NCBI GenBank assembly: GCA_018266395.1 | Contig: JAFEAM010000005.1 | Location: 74,307-130,087, forward strand | From: Bacteroidota bacterium | GTDB lineage: Bacteria > Bacteroidota > Bacteroidia > Cytophagales > Cyclobacteriaceae | Reading direction: 5' to 3' | Length of the DNA stretch: 55,781 nucleotides | Part shown: in pieces, positions 24,743 to 32,847 of the stretch | Position numbering within the stretch: position 1 is the first letter of the stretch | How the letters are laid out: every line of letters begins with the position of its first letter | Notes under the pieces: model-generated | Databases searched by the model: none | Told to the model about the DNA's origin: nothing | The model's input: only the letters and a program-made list of their open reading frames with translations | Translations under genes and position numbers: made by a program

Positions 24743-25525
24743 GTGAACGTATTGGATCAGGTTTGGGGTAAGAAGGGTCTTCAGTTCATCTTTCAAAAGC
24801 TTTATGCATTTGCCCTCAAGGGAATGAACTATGGACGTGCAGGAGACTACATGTTCAATGGTGAGGGACCACTTATCCAGAGCATTCGCAGCATGGTTTC
24901 ATCGCGCACCTGCGTGCTGTTCGATGTGGGTGCTAACAAGGGCGAATTCACGAGGAAGGTGATGGAGGAATGGCTGGGCATGAATTATCATCTCTATGTA
25001 TTTGAACCGGCCGAAAAATCATTCGAGATTCTCCGCCAGACTGTTCAGTCCCCCGGATACGTCTATTTTTTCAAGCTGGGATTTGGCGAGGCGCCCGGCA
25101 TGATGGACCTGTATACCAATGAAGAAGGTTCAGGTCTTGCCTCTGTATATCAGCGCGATCTTTCCCATCACAACATAGATTTCAGCAAGCGTGAAACGAT
25201 TGAGGTAACAACCATTGATCTTTTTTGCGAGCAGAACAAGATCGAGCATATCGACTTTCTTAAACTGGATGTGGAAGGGCATGAACTTGCTGTACTGAGG
25301 GGCGCTCACAAAATGCTCTCGGCTGGAAGGATTCAGATTGTTCAGTTTGAGTTCGGCGGATGCAACATCGACTCAAGGACGTTCTTCCGTGATTATTATA
25401 ACTTCTTCAGAAAGGACTTTCATTTGTATCGCGTGTTGTCAAATGGATTGCTTCCCATTGATGACTATTCGGAGAAACTGGAGGTATTCCAGTCGGCCAA
25501 CTACCTCGCTGTCAGGAAAGACTAG
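24743..25525 (+). CDS. FkbM family methyltransferase
   Basis: A 260-residue SAM-dependent methyltransferase of the FkbM type. Motif I is CVLFDVGANKGEFTRKVM (about 54-71), followed by YVFEPAEKSFEILR and the family hallmark DFLKLDVEGHELAVLRGA. The start is a GTG at 24743; the next in-frame ATG would remove 27 residues that look genuine. FkbM proteins O-methylate sugars or polyketides, and a sugar substrate is likely here because of the glycan genes around it. Its stop TAG interlocks with the stop of the facing gene within CTAG at 25522-25525. Confidence 0.87.
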   Translation: MNVLDQVWGKKGLQFIFQKLYAFALKGMNYGRAGDYMFNGEGPLIQSIRSMVSSRTCVLFDVGANKGEFTRKVMEEWLGMNYHLYVFEPAEKSFEILRQTVQSPGYVYFFKLGFGEAPGMMDLYTNEEGSGLASVYQRDLSHHNIDFSKRETIEVTTIDLFCEQNKIEHIDFLKLDVEGHELAVLRGAHKMLSAGRIQIVQFEFGGCNIDSRTFFRDYYNFFRKDFHLYRVLSNGLLPIDDYSEKLEVFQSANYLAVRKD

Positions 25526-26403
25526 CTCGTTCGTCTGGAGATTTCTATAGGCCCGTGGAGTCCATTGCGTGCTGCGACGATCAGGCCATCCACTGAGAAG
25601 CTGGCATCCAGGTCGGCCTCGCAAAGGATTTCGTAGGAATAGGATTGAAGTTTCGCGATGCATTGCCTGTGCAATTCGTTGCTGTGGGTGGAGATGAACA
25701 GGTAGTCGATCTGCTGACCGGCCAGCAGCTTATGCGCGCCTTCAAGCATTTTTAATTCATAACCCTGAATGTCGCTGTGAAGGAGGTGAAGGCGTTTGAT
25801 TTGGTGCTTATCTGCCAGGTAGTCGACAGAGTAGAGTGGTATGTTGCGTGCCGTTTCAGTTTTGTCGGAGATAAACCCCAGGTCGAAAGATCCATCAAAG
25901 CCGTTCAGCCTGAAGTTCAGCTTTCCGAAGTTCATCTTATGGGGATCGGGTTCAATCATGATGCAACGTGCACTCTTTACCCGCTGCATGAACCACATGG
26001 AGTAGAAGGCCCAGTAACTCCCAACTTCCAGCATCACGGCACCTTCAGGAATCTTATTAAGGATAAGGTCAAAGGCATATTCTTCCTGAGGCTCATGAAC
26101 TCCCCGGTTTTCGCTTAGCAGGAGGGCATTGCCGTAGTCGTAATAGCTGCCTAAGGTGATCTTCAAGCCATTGTGCATGAGTTGATGATCCTTGAAAATT
26201 TCACCGGCGCGACTAGCGTGTTGCAGGCGGTTGTTGTCGGGTGACGCTTTAACGGTATCAATACGCTTCTGCCAGTACGAAGTGAGCTTGTATTTCCTTA
26301 CGCCCCAATGAAACCGCCAGTTGAAATAGGAGGTCCGGTTGAGGACGCCCAGGATGGCGTTGTACAGCCAGGGTATGTTCTTCATTTTTTGTTTAAGGCC
26401 CAT
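25522..26403 (-). CDS. FkbM-like methyltransferase with altered motif I
   Basis: A 293-residue protein, taking the ATG at 26403 (MGLKQKMKNIPWLYNAILGV). It has the FkbM layout: CIMIEPDPHKMNFGKLNFRLNG, then LHLLHSDIQGYELKMLEGAHKLL, equivalent to the family's D-V-E/Q-G-x-E motif. Motif I, however, reads VMLEVGSYWAFYSMWF instead of the usual D-x-G-A-N-x-G. That may change SAM binding or mark a distinct subfamily. It faces the canonical FkbM gene tail to tail with shared stop bases. A frame extending upstream to 26508 overlaps the divergent fucosyltransferase start and is unlikely. Confidence 0.75.
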   Translation of the reverse strand: MGLKQKMKNIPWLYNAILGVLNRTSYFNWRFHWGVRKYKLTSYWQKRIDTVKASPDNNRLQHASRAGEIFKDHQLMHNGLKITLGSYYDYGNALLLSENRGVHEPQEEYAFDLILNKIPEGAVMLEVGSYWAFYSMWFMQRVKSARCIMIEPDPHKMNFGKLNFRLNGFDGSFDLGFISDKTETARNIPLYSVDYLADKHQIKRLHLLHSDIQGYELKMLEGAHKLLAGQQIDYLFISTHSNELHRQCIAKLQSYSYEILCEADLDASFSVDGLIVAARNGLHGPIEISRRTS

Positions 26404-26416
26404 CCCCCTAATTTTG
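26388..26416 (+). promoter_or_regulatory. Promoter for fucosyltransferase gene
   Basis: TTTG (26388-26391) and TAATTTTG (26409-26416) are 17 bp apart, matching the Bacteroidota -33/-7 consensus TTTG and TAnnTTTG. The -7 element ends 25 bp before the ATG at 26442. The promoter overlaps the start codon of the divergent FkbM-like gene. Confidence 0.6.
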
Positions 26417-26441
26417 AGCGCAAGTATACAGAATATCGGGG

Positions 26442-27335
26442 ATGATAATTGTTCGCCTTCGCGGTGGCCTCGGCAACCAGCTCTTTCAATATGCCGCCGG
26501 AAAGGCATTGGCCATGCATCACCGAACTCCGTTGAAGCTGGACCTGTACACCTACCAAAAGCATCCGTACCGGAAATTTGAATTGGACAAATTCAAGGTC
26601 GATGCCATTGAGGCATCAAGGAAGGAAGTGCACAGGTTTACAGGCAGCAATCCCATTATCCGTTACCTGAATAAAAGAGAAAACTATTTTCGCTGTCCTT
26701 CGGTTTTTGCCCAGCCGCATTATCATTTTTATGAGGATTTCTTTTCCCTGCCGGAAGATCTTTACCTGAGCGGATATTGGCAGAGCGAAAAATACTTCAA
26801 TGCGATAGCTGATGTAATCTGCAAAGAATATACCCCGTCGCAGACTCTTGATAGCCGCAATCAGGAGCTCACAGCAAAAATGATTTCAGAGAATTCAGTT
26901 TCCATTCATGTGAGGAGGGGAGATTATTCGAGTCAACACTACAACAATTTCTTCGGTGGACTGACTACCGGATATTATGAGGAGGCAATTCGGGTAATCA
27001 AGCAACAGGTTGCCGATCCGGTATTCTATTTCTTTTCGGATGATCCTGCCTGGTGCAGAAAAGCCTTTCCTGGAATTGAAGCCTCCTTCATGGAGCATAA
27101 TAAAGGTGATGATTCATTCAAGGACTTGCTTCTCATGTCTTCCTGTCGCCATCAGATTGTTGCCAACAGTACCTTCAGCTGGTGGGGCGCATGGCTGAAT
27201 CAGTTTGAAGGTAAGCAAGTGATTGCACCGCTGAAATGGTTTCAGTCCAGTTATTTGTCACGCAGGGAACCTGTTTATGCCTGCCGCTTTTACAACACCA
27301 AAGACCTTATCCCTTCAACGTGGACGCGGATTTGA
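26442..27335 (+). CDS. Alpha-1,2-fucosyltransferase (GT11)
   Basis: A 297-residue GT11-family glycosyltransferase, expected to add L-fucose from GDP-fucose in alpha-1,2 linkage. It opens with the family motif IIVRLRGGLGNQLFQYAAGKALA. The GDP-fucose binding motif SIHVRRGDY lies at about residue 155. The conserved NSTFSWWGAWL segment is near residue 245. It is followed by a glycosyltransferase gene whose start overlaps its 3' end. A fucosylated surface glycan is inferred from this, but other GT11 specificities are possible. Confidence 0.9.
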   Translation: MIIVRLRGGLGNQLFQYAAGKALAMHHRTPLKLDLYTYQKHPYRKFELDKFKVDAIEASRKEVHRFTGSNPIIRYLNKRENYFRCPSVFAQPHYHFYEDFFSLPEDLYLSGYWQSEKYFNAIADVICKEYTPSQTLDSRNQELTAKMISENSVSIHVRRGDYSSQHYNNFFGGLTTGYYEEAIRVIKQQVADPVFYFFSDDPAWCRKAFPGIEASFMEHNKGDDSFKDLLLMSSCRHQIVANSTFSWWGAWLNQFEGKQVIAPLKWFQSSYLSRREPVYACRFYNTKDLIPSTWTRI

Positions 27336-28444
27336 CAAAGCAGAAGAGGCCGGTGGTCATGCTGGCCAATGCTGGTCATAAGCCACTCGACACACGCATT
27401 TTTTTCAAGGAGTCGAAGTCACTGCGCGAGGCGGGTTGGCCTGTTACGCTGATCATTCCCTATAAGGAAGACTTCATAAAGGATGGCATTCAGGTGAAGG
27501 CAGTGCGTCCTCCGGCGAAGGGCTGGGAGCAACTGGTGCGTTGTCCATTGGACATCTGGAAGCTGGCACGCCGCGAGAGTCGGCGCTCGGTGTTTCATCT
27601 TCATGATTCAGAATTGCTGATCGTAGGTCTTCTTCTCAAGTTAGGCGGGCGCACCGTAGTGTATGATGCACACGAGGATACGCCACTGCAAATCAGCTAC
27701 CAGCACTGGATCCCTTCATGGATCAAATGGGCTTATAGTATTTTATATCGGCTGCTGGAAAAACTGGCAGGCTGGTTCTTTGATGCTGTGATTGTTGCAG
27801 AGCCCGTCATAGCCAGATATTTTCCTTCGCGGAAAGTCCTGCTCGTACGCAACTTCCCCATCATGGCATCTTTCAAAGGGGAAAAGCCACTGTCTGAGCG
27901 GAAAGATCAGTTGGTGTATGTGGGTCTGCTCAGCAGGCCGAGAGGAGCAGAGGAAATGCTGGCGGCTTTCAAAGAGGCAAGAACCCGTTGTAGTTCAGTG
28001 TTCGTCCTTGGCGGGAAGTTTGCTCCTGCCATCCTGGAGAGCCAATTGCTTCCACAGGAAGGTGTGCAGTACTTGTCCTGGTTGCCGTACGAAAAAATGA
28101 TCGAGACATTGTATGAATCCAGGATCGGTGTAATAGTCCCCAATCCTATTGAGCGATACCGCACCAACTATCCCGTGAAACTCTTTGAGTATATGGCAGC
28201 GGGGATGCCTGTGATCGCTTCACGGGAAGGAGAGTCTGCCGCATTTGTCAGGGAGGCAGAGGCCGGTATGCTGGTCAATCCTCTTGATCCGCACGAAATC
28301 GCAGAAGCAATGGTGAAGTTGGCCACAGACCTTTCAGTTTCCCAGGAGATGGGCCGGCGCGGCCGCCGCCTCATACTGGAGAAATACAATTGGGAGTCAG
28401 AGGCGAGGAAACTGGTTCAACTATACTCTACCTTGCCGGACTGA
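27320..28444 (+). CDS. Glycosyltransferase family 4 protein
   Basis: A 374-residue GT-B glycosyltransferase. I chose the GTG at 27320. A TTG at 27332, interlocked with the fucosyltransferase stop at 27333-27335, is an alternative, as is the ATG at 27359. Homologues usually begin a few residues before the VVMLANAGHKPLDTRIFFKE segment. VFHLHDSELLIVGLLLKLGGRTVVYDAHEDTP and the donor motif YPVKLFEYMAAGMPVIASREG are clear. It is between the fucosyltransferase and a DUF268 gene in the same direction, with very short or overlapping junctions. Confidence 0.88.
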   Translation: MDADLTKQKRPVVMLANAGHKPLDTRIFFKESKSLREAGWPVTLIIPYKEDFIKDGIQVKAVRPPAKGWEQLVRCPLDIWKLARRESRRSVFHLHDSELLIVGLLLKLGGRTVVYDAHEDTPLQISYQHWIPSWIKWAYSILYRLLEKLAGWFFDAVIVAEPVIARYFPSRKVLLVRNFPIMASFKGEKPLSERKDQLVYVGLLSRPRGAEEMLAAFKEARTRCSSVFVLGGKFAPAILESQLLPQEGVQYLSWLPYEKMIETLYESRIGVIVPNPIERYRTNYPVKLFEYMAAGMPVIASREGESAAFVREAEAGMLVNPLDPHEIAEAMVKLATDLSVSQEMGRRGRRLILEKYNWESEARKLVQLYSTLPD

Positions 28445-28446
28445 TC

Positions 28447-29229
28447 ATGCTGAGAAAATTATTCCGATACCTGGCCGCCTTCGGCATTTATCCCAAACTG
28501 GTTACCTCCAGTCTGAAAGGGTGGTCGTTCTTTCTCAGGGACCTTCATGAATTAAGGCGACAGGCAAAGGGAAGAAGTGAATTCCCTTTGGCAGATCATT
28601 ATCCGATACTTCGGGAAAGGTTTGAGACCAACGGTGACCTTAAAAGTCACTACTTCCATGAGGACCTCCTGGTCGCTCAGCGCGTATTTGAAAATAATCC
28701 TCTCAAACATGTAGATGTGGGTTCAAGGGTTGATGGTTTTGTTGCGCACATCGCGTCCTTTCGAAGCATCGAAGTTTTTGACATCCGTCCACAGCAGGCC
28801 GAGGTGAAGAATATCAGGTTTGTGACAGCGGATTTCATGGATATCCCCCAGGAGCTGCACAACTACACTGATTCACTCTCGTCGTTGAATGTCATTGAGC
28901 ATTTTGGCCTGGGAAGGTACGGCGACCCGGTTGACTACGACGGACATATCAAGGGACTCGATAATATGAGGAAGGTGCTGAAGCTGGGAGGGAAGTTCTA
29001 TCTGTCAACACCCATTGGTCCTCAGCGGATTGAATTTAATGCACACCGTGTGTTCAGTGTCGATTACATGTTGAGTTTGTTTACGCCTTATTATTCAATC
29101 GACAGGTTCTCCTTTGTGGATGACCATGGTGATTTGCACACTAATGTGAGCCTGGATGCAACCAAAGTCGCGGACAACTTTGGCTGCCGCTTTGGGTTTG
29201 GGATCTTTGAGATGACGAAGATTAGCTGA
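28447..29229 (+). CDS. DUF268 family protein
   Basis: A 260-residue protein beginning at the ATG at 28447 (MLRKLFRYLAAFGIYP), two bases after the previous stop. It matches the DUF268 pattern: LKHVDVGSRVDGFVAHIASF, then VFDIRPQQ, and the diagnostic SLSSLNVIEHFGLGRYGDPVDYDG. The layout resembles a Rossmann-fold methyltransferase (motif I-like HVDVGSR; LKLGGKFYLSTPIG as post-motif), so a SAM-dependent role is possible but not shown. It is co-directional with the glycosyltransferases and convergent with ruvC. Confidence 0.8.
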   Translation: MLRKLFRYLAAFGIYPKLVTSSLKGWSFFLRDLHELRRQAKGRSEFPLADHYPILRERFETNGDLKSHYFHEDLLVAQRVFENNPLKHVDVGSRVDGFVAHIASFRSIEVFDIRPQQAEVKNIRFVTADFMDIPQELHNYTDSLSSLNVIEHFGLGRYGDPVDYDGHIKGLDNMRKVLKLGGKFYLSTPIGPQRIEFNAHRVFSVDYMLSLFTPYYSIDRFSFVDDHGDLHTNVSLDATKVADNFGCRFGFGIFEMTKIS

Positions 29230-29237
29230 TAGGCCTG

Positions 29238-29807
29238 TCATTTAATCCTTCCTGGATTTTCCTTTACGTAACTTTCCCAGCTTTTTCCAGCACTTTTCTG
29301 TGGTCCTTTACCCTGGTAGTGGTGACATAAAGCAACAGCAAGTGCATCGCTGGCATCCAGCAGCTTTGGAAGTTCTTTCAGTTTGAAGATCTGCATGACC
29401 ATTTTGGCCACCTGCTCCTTGGATGCATTGCCGTTGCCGGTAACAGATTGCTTGACCTTCTTCGGAGCATATTCCACAATGGGAATCTCCCGGAACAGTG
29501 CTGCAGACATGGCCACACCCTGGGCGCGCCCAAGTTTCAACATGGACTGGACATTCTTCCCATAGAATGGAGCTTCGAGCGCAACTTCATCTGGATTGAA
29601 TTCATCCACCAGGCCAAGAACCCGTTCGAAGATCTTCTTTAGCCTAAGTTCATGCGACTCAAACTTAGAAAGTTGTATGACTCCGAATTGAAGGAGGGTG
29701 AGTTGCAGGCCGTGAACAAGGATCACGCCATAGCCCATCACATTGGTGCCAGGATCAAGCCCGAGGATGATCTTCTCTTTCAGAGGTTTTTTGTCAACTT
29801 TGCTCAC
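29238..29807 (-). CDS. ruvC: Holliday junction resolvase RuvC
   Basis: A 189-residue endonuclease that cuts Holliday junctions during recombinational repair. The four acidic catalytic residues are visible: D18 (ILGLDPGTN), E79 (VALEAPFYGKN), and D151 and D154 (LLDASDALAVALCHH). Length is close to the 170-190 residues usual for the family. It is a single minus-strand gene set between the DUF268 gene and a divergent glycosyltransferase gene, in the middle of the glycan region. Confidence 0.95.
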   Translation of the reverse strand: MSKVDKKPLKEKIILGLDPGTNVMGYGVILVHGLQLTLLQFGVIQLSKFESHELRLKKIFERVLGLVDEFNPDEVALEAPFYGKNVQSMLKLGRAQGVAMSAALFREIPIVEYAPKKVKQSVTGNGNASKEQVAKMVMQIFKLKELPKLLDASDALAVALCHHYQGKGPQKSAGKSWESYVKENPGRIK

Positions 29808-29832
29808 GCCTCAAATTACACACAAGTTTTGA

Positions 29833-30945
29833 ATGACATCACTCCTGATCATCCTGCTTTCAAGTTACCTGATCATGCTGGTGTTGTTGATTTGGGGTTT
29901 TACGCGCGCAACCCAACGACCTGAGCCCGTGCGTGGAGTTGCTCCGGGACTGAGTGTAATCGTCCCTTGCAGAAATGAGGAGGCCAATCTTCCTTCGTTG
30001 ATCGAGTCCCTGCTCCGTCAGCAATTCCCTGCCGACCAGATGGAGATTATCCTGGTGGATGATCATTCAGAGGACAATACGTTACAATTGATGGAATCGT
30101 TCAGCGAATCTTATCCACGGATCAGAGCCATTCCATTGCCCGATAAACTGGCCGGCAAGAAAGCAGCGCTGGAAGAGGGGATCAGAACTTCAAAGTTCAG
30201 TGTGATCGTAACAACAGATGCGGACTGCATTCACGAGAATGGCTGGCTTGCGGCAATAGGAAGACTGATGACCCAACCGGACACTAATATGGTGGTTGGG
30301 ATGGTGAGGGTTGCATCTTCCAGCAGCAACTTTCCGAGATTGCAGTCACTGGAATTTGCATCCCTTACCGGATCGGCCATTGCTGCATTGGGCTGGGGAC
30401 GGCCTTTGATGTGCAATGGCGCCAGTCTCGCGTTCCGAAAGGAGGTCTTCGAAAAAGTGGGTGGATACGAAGGTGACCGGCACCTGGCATCCGGCGATGA
30501 CGAATTCCTGATGAGAAAGGTCACGGCGCTGAACCATGGGACAATTGTCCCAATGACCAATAGCGGCACCGTTGCAGAGACCCGCCCTCAGGCAACCTGG
30601 TCACTTTTTGTTCAGCAGAGAATCCGGTGGGCTTCGAAGTGGAAGCATAATCACGATCCTGTGGCGCGCACCACAGCTTTGCTCGTGGCCGGTGCTCACC
30701 TGGCATTTCTTGCGTCTATTGTGGTGTTACTGATTCACCCCGTTTCTATTTTGATGTATTGGACAGGAGGGAAGATTCTTGCAGAGGGTTATTTTTTCAG
30801 GATGGTATCAAAGAGGCTTGCTCAGCCCTTTGATCTGATTTCTTTCCTGATGTGGCAGTTGATTTATCCTTTTTACGTATTGATCATCGGCGCAGCTTCG
30901 CTGACATTATCCTGGAACTGGAAAGGCAGAAATTATGCCCAGTAA
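29833..30945 (+). CDS. Glycosyltransferase family 2 membrane protein
   Basis: A 370-residue GT-A type glycosyltransferase. An N-terminal membrane helix (about 1-24) is followed by LSVIVPCRNEEANLPSLIESLL, the nucleotide-binding VDDHSEDNT, the DxD-like TTDADC, and the acceptor motif QQRIRWASKWKH (Q-x-R-x-x-W). Two or three C-terminal membrane helices follow. The layout is that of processive GT2 enzymes and polyprenyl-glycosyl transferases. It starts the gene chain leading to the phosphatase and deacetylase genes, and is divergent from ruvC (25-bp gap). Confidence 0.88.
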   Translation: MTSLLIILLSSYLIMLVLLIWGFTRATQRPEPVRGVAPGLSVIVPCRNEEANLPSLIESLLRQQFPADQMEIILVDDHSEDNTLQLMESFSESYPRIRAIPLPDKLAGKKAALEEGIRTSKFSVIVTTDADCIHENGWLAAIGRLMTQPDTNMVVGMVRVASSSSNFPRLQSLEFASLTGSAIAALGWGRPLMCNGASLAFRKEVFEKVGGYEGDRHLASGDDEFLMRKVTALNHGTIVPMTNSGTVAETRPQATWSLFVQQRIRWASKWKHNHDPVARTTALLVAGAHLAFLASIVVLLIHPVSILMYWTGGKILAEGYFFRMVSKRLAQPFDLISFLMWQLIYPFYVLIIGAASLTLSWNWKGRNYAQ

Positions 30946-30993
30946 GCGCACGTACCACGGGCAATTTTCTCTTAATTTTACCGTTCACACCCT

Positions 30994-32214
30994 ATGGAAG
31001 TTGAGATTAGAAAGCAGTTGGACCGCAAGGAGTTGGAACTCAATGCCCTCCTTGAAATCACCCAGGCAATTAATAATAATGTGCCGGAAGTGTCCCTGTT
31101 CAAAATCTTCAATTTCACATTGCGGTCGAACCTCAATATCAGGAAACTGGCTTTGTATGTGTATGATGACGGATGGAAATGCCAGGTCAACTACGGTACA
31201 AAGACCAATTTTCTTAAAGTAACACTGGATGATCGGTTTCATCTGATTCGTCAGATCCATCAGTTGTCCGAGTTTGATGAACAATGTGATTTCCATGAGT
31301 TCGACATGGTGATCCCCGTGGCCCATCAGAGCCAGACGCTTGCCGTGGTGTTTGTAGGCGGGCTCGATCCCAGCAATGCGGGCAACGGCTATGAAGATGG
31401 TGTCAAATTCATCCAGGCGCTGAGTAACATCATCGTGGTGGCTATTGAAAACAAGAAGTTGGCTCGGAAGCAGCTGGCACAGGAGGCTTTTCGCAAAGAA
31501 CTGGAGATTGCCAGCGATGTTCAGCAGTTTCTCTTTCCTGAGAAGTTACCAGAGTCCGACCACCTTACCATGGAGGCAAGCTACCTGCCGCATGACCTTG
31601 TGGGCGGTGATTACTACGACTACATCCCGATCAACAAGAACCAATTCCTCATGTGCGTGGCTGATGTCAGTGGAAAGGGCATTCCAGCTGCGCTCATGAT
31701 GTCCAACTTTCAGGCCTCTCTGAGGACACTGCTACGTCAAATGCCGAACCTGTCCGAGATCGTTGAAGCACTCAATTACCAGGTTCTGGAGAATACCAAA
31801 GGGGAAAAGTTCATCACGTTCTTTGGTGCGATATACGACGTCAATCTTAAAACCCTGGTGTATGTGAATGCCGGTCACAATCCTCCTTTGCTGTGGGACC
31901 GCAAACATGGAATCAGGCTCCTTGAGGACGGGAGTACCGTTTTGGGAGCGATGCATCCGCTGCCATTTTTGAAGGAAGGCTTTATTACAGACCTCGATGA
32001 CTTCCTGCTCTTCTGCTACACTGATGGGTTGACAGAAACAATAAACGAGAAAGGAGAGGAGTTTGGGCTTCAGTCTCTGGTCAGTTACTTTGAAGCCAAT
32101 CATAACAAGGACCTGAGGACCATTCACCAGGATATCATCGTGACGCTGGATGGATTCAAGGGTGCAAACAATTATCGCGACGACATCACGATGCTTTCCT
32201 GCAGGGTTTCCTAG
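30994..32214 (+). CDS. GAF domain-SpoIIE serine phosphatase
   Basis: A 406-residue signalling protein. Residues about 1-150 form a GAF-like sensor domain. A short helical linker (KKLARKQLAQEAFRKELEIASDVQQFLFPEKLP) leads into a PP2C-type SpoIIE domain. There the metal-binding residues appear in LVGGDYYDYIPI, ADVSGKGIPAALMMS, VNAGHNPPLLW and CYTDGLTE. Such phosphatases act on anti-anti-sigma-like partners, but none is encoded nearby. It follows the GT2 gene by 48 bp and precedes the deacetylase gene by 3 bp. Confidence 0.9.
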   Translation: MEVEIRKQLDRKELELNALLEITQAINNNVPEVSLFKIFNFTLRSNLNIRKLALYVYDDGWKCQVNYGTKTNFLKVTLDDRFHLIRQIHQLSEFDEQCDFHEFDMVIPVAHQSQTLAVVFVGGLDPSNAGNGYEDGVKFIQALSNIIVVAIENKKLARKQLAQEAFRKELEIASDVQQFLFPEKLPESDHLTMEASYLPHDLVGGDYYDYIPINKNQFLMCVADVSGKGIPAALMMSNFQASLRTLLRQMPNLSEIVEALNYQVLENTKGEKFITFFGAIYDVNLKTLVYVNAGHNPPLLWDRKHGIRLLEDGSTVLGAMHPLPFLKEGFITDLDDFLLFCYTDGLTETINEKGEEFGLQSLVSYFEANHNKDLRTIHQDIIVTLDGFKGANNYRDDITMLSCRVS

Positions 32215-32217
32215 CTT

Positions 32218-32847
32218 ATGAACTTTTACCGGGTTCCTTTCTTTCTTCCCTGGCTTTACCCTTCCCTTATCTGGCGAATTCCAACCTCTGAAAAAGAAAT
32301 CTTTCTCACCTTCGATGATGGTCCCATAGAAGGGCCCACTGATTTTGTTCTTGAGCAGTTGAAATCTTTTAATGCGCAGGCAACCTTCTTTTGCATCGGT
32401 GACAATGTTAGAAAGCATGCCCAAGTGTTCCGGCGTGTAGTTCAGGCAGGCCATGCCACGGGAAACCACACCTTCAATCACCTGAAGGGGTGGAATACCT
32501 GGAGGGACGATTACCTCAGTAACATCCGTCTGTGCGATGAACAAATGGCAAGTGAAGGGGCGACGCCCTCCAGAATTTTCAGGCCGCCTTACGGCAGAAT
32601 AAAGCGAAGCCAGATCGGGCTTTTGAAAGACTACCGGATAGTGATGTGGGATGTATTGACACACGACTATGCTCAAGCTCTTTCTCCGGATAAATGCCTG
32701 AGGGGATCCATCGCTGCCACCCGTCCGGGATCCATTGTAGTGTTTCATGACAGCTTCAAGGCCGAACGCAATATGAATTTTGTTCTGCCCAGATACCTGG
32801 AATATTTTTCAGAGAAGGGCTATAAGTTCAGGACTTTGCCTTTGTGA
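32218..32847 (+). CDS. Polysaccharide deacetylase (CE4)
   Basis: A 209-residue NodB-type deacetylase that would remove N- or O-acetyl groups from a polysaccharide. The catalytic motif 1 TFDDGP gives D33 and D34, and motif 2 is HTFNH (H84, H88). RPPYGR forms motif 3, and the final IVVFHDS holds the conserved His. The hydrophobic N-terminus (RVPFFLPWLYPSLIW) may be a signal or anchor. The stop is interlocked with the GTG start of the next gene (GTGA). It fits a glycan-modification role with the neighbouring glycosyltransferases. Confidence 0.9.
   Translation: MNFYRVPFFLPWLYPSLIWRIPTSEKEIFLTFDDGPIEGPTDFVLEQLKSFNAQATFFCIGDNVRKHAQVFRRVVQAGHATGNHTFNHLKGWNTWRDDYLSNIRLCDEQMASEGATPSRIFRPPYGRIKRSQIGLLKDYRIVMWDVLTHDYAQALSPDKCLRGSIAATRPGSIVVFHDSFKAERNMNFVLPRYLEYFSEKGYKFRTLPL

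Noticed and set aside
31732..32748. 338-codon minus-strand frame opposite the phosphatase and deacetylase genes
   Set aside because: Both plus-strand genes have intact catalytic motifs in this stretch. The antisense frame has none.
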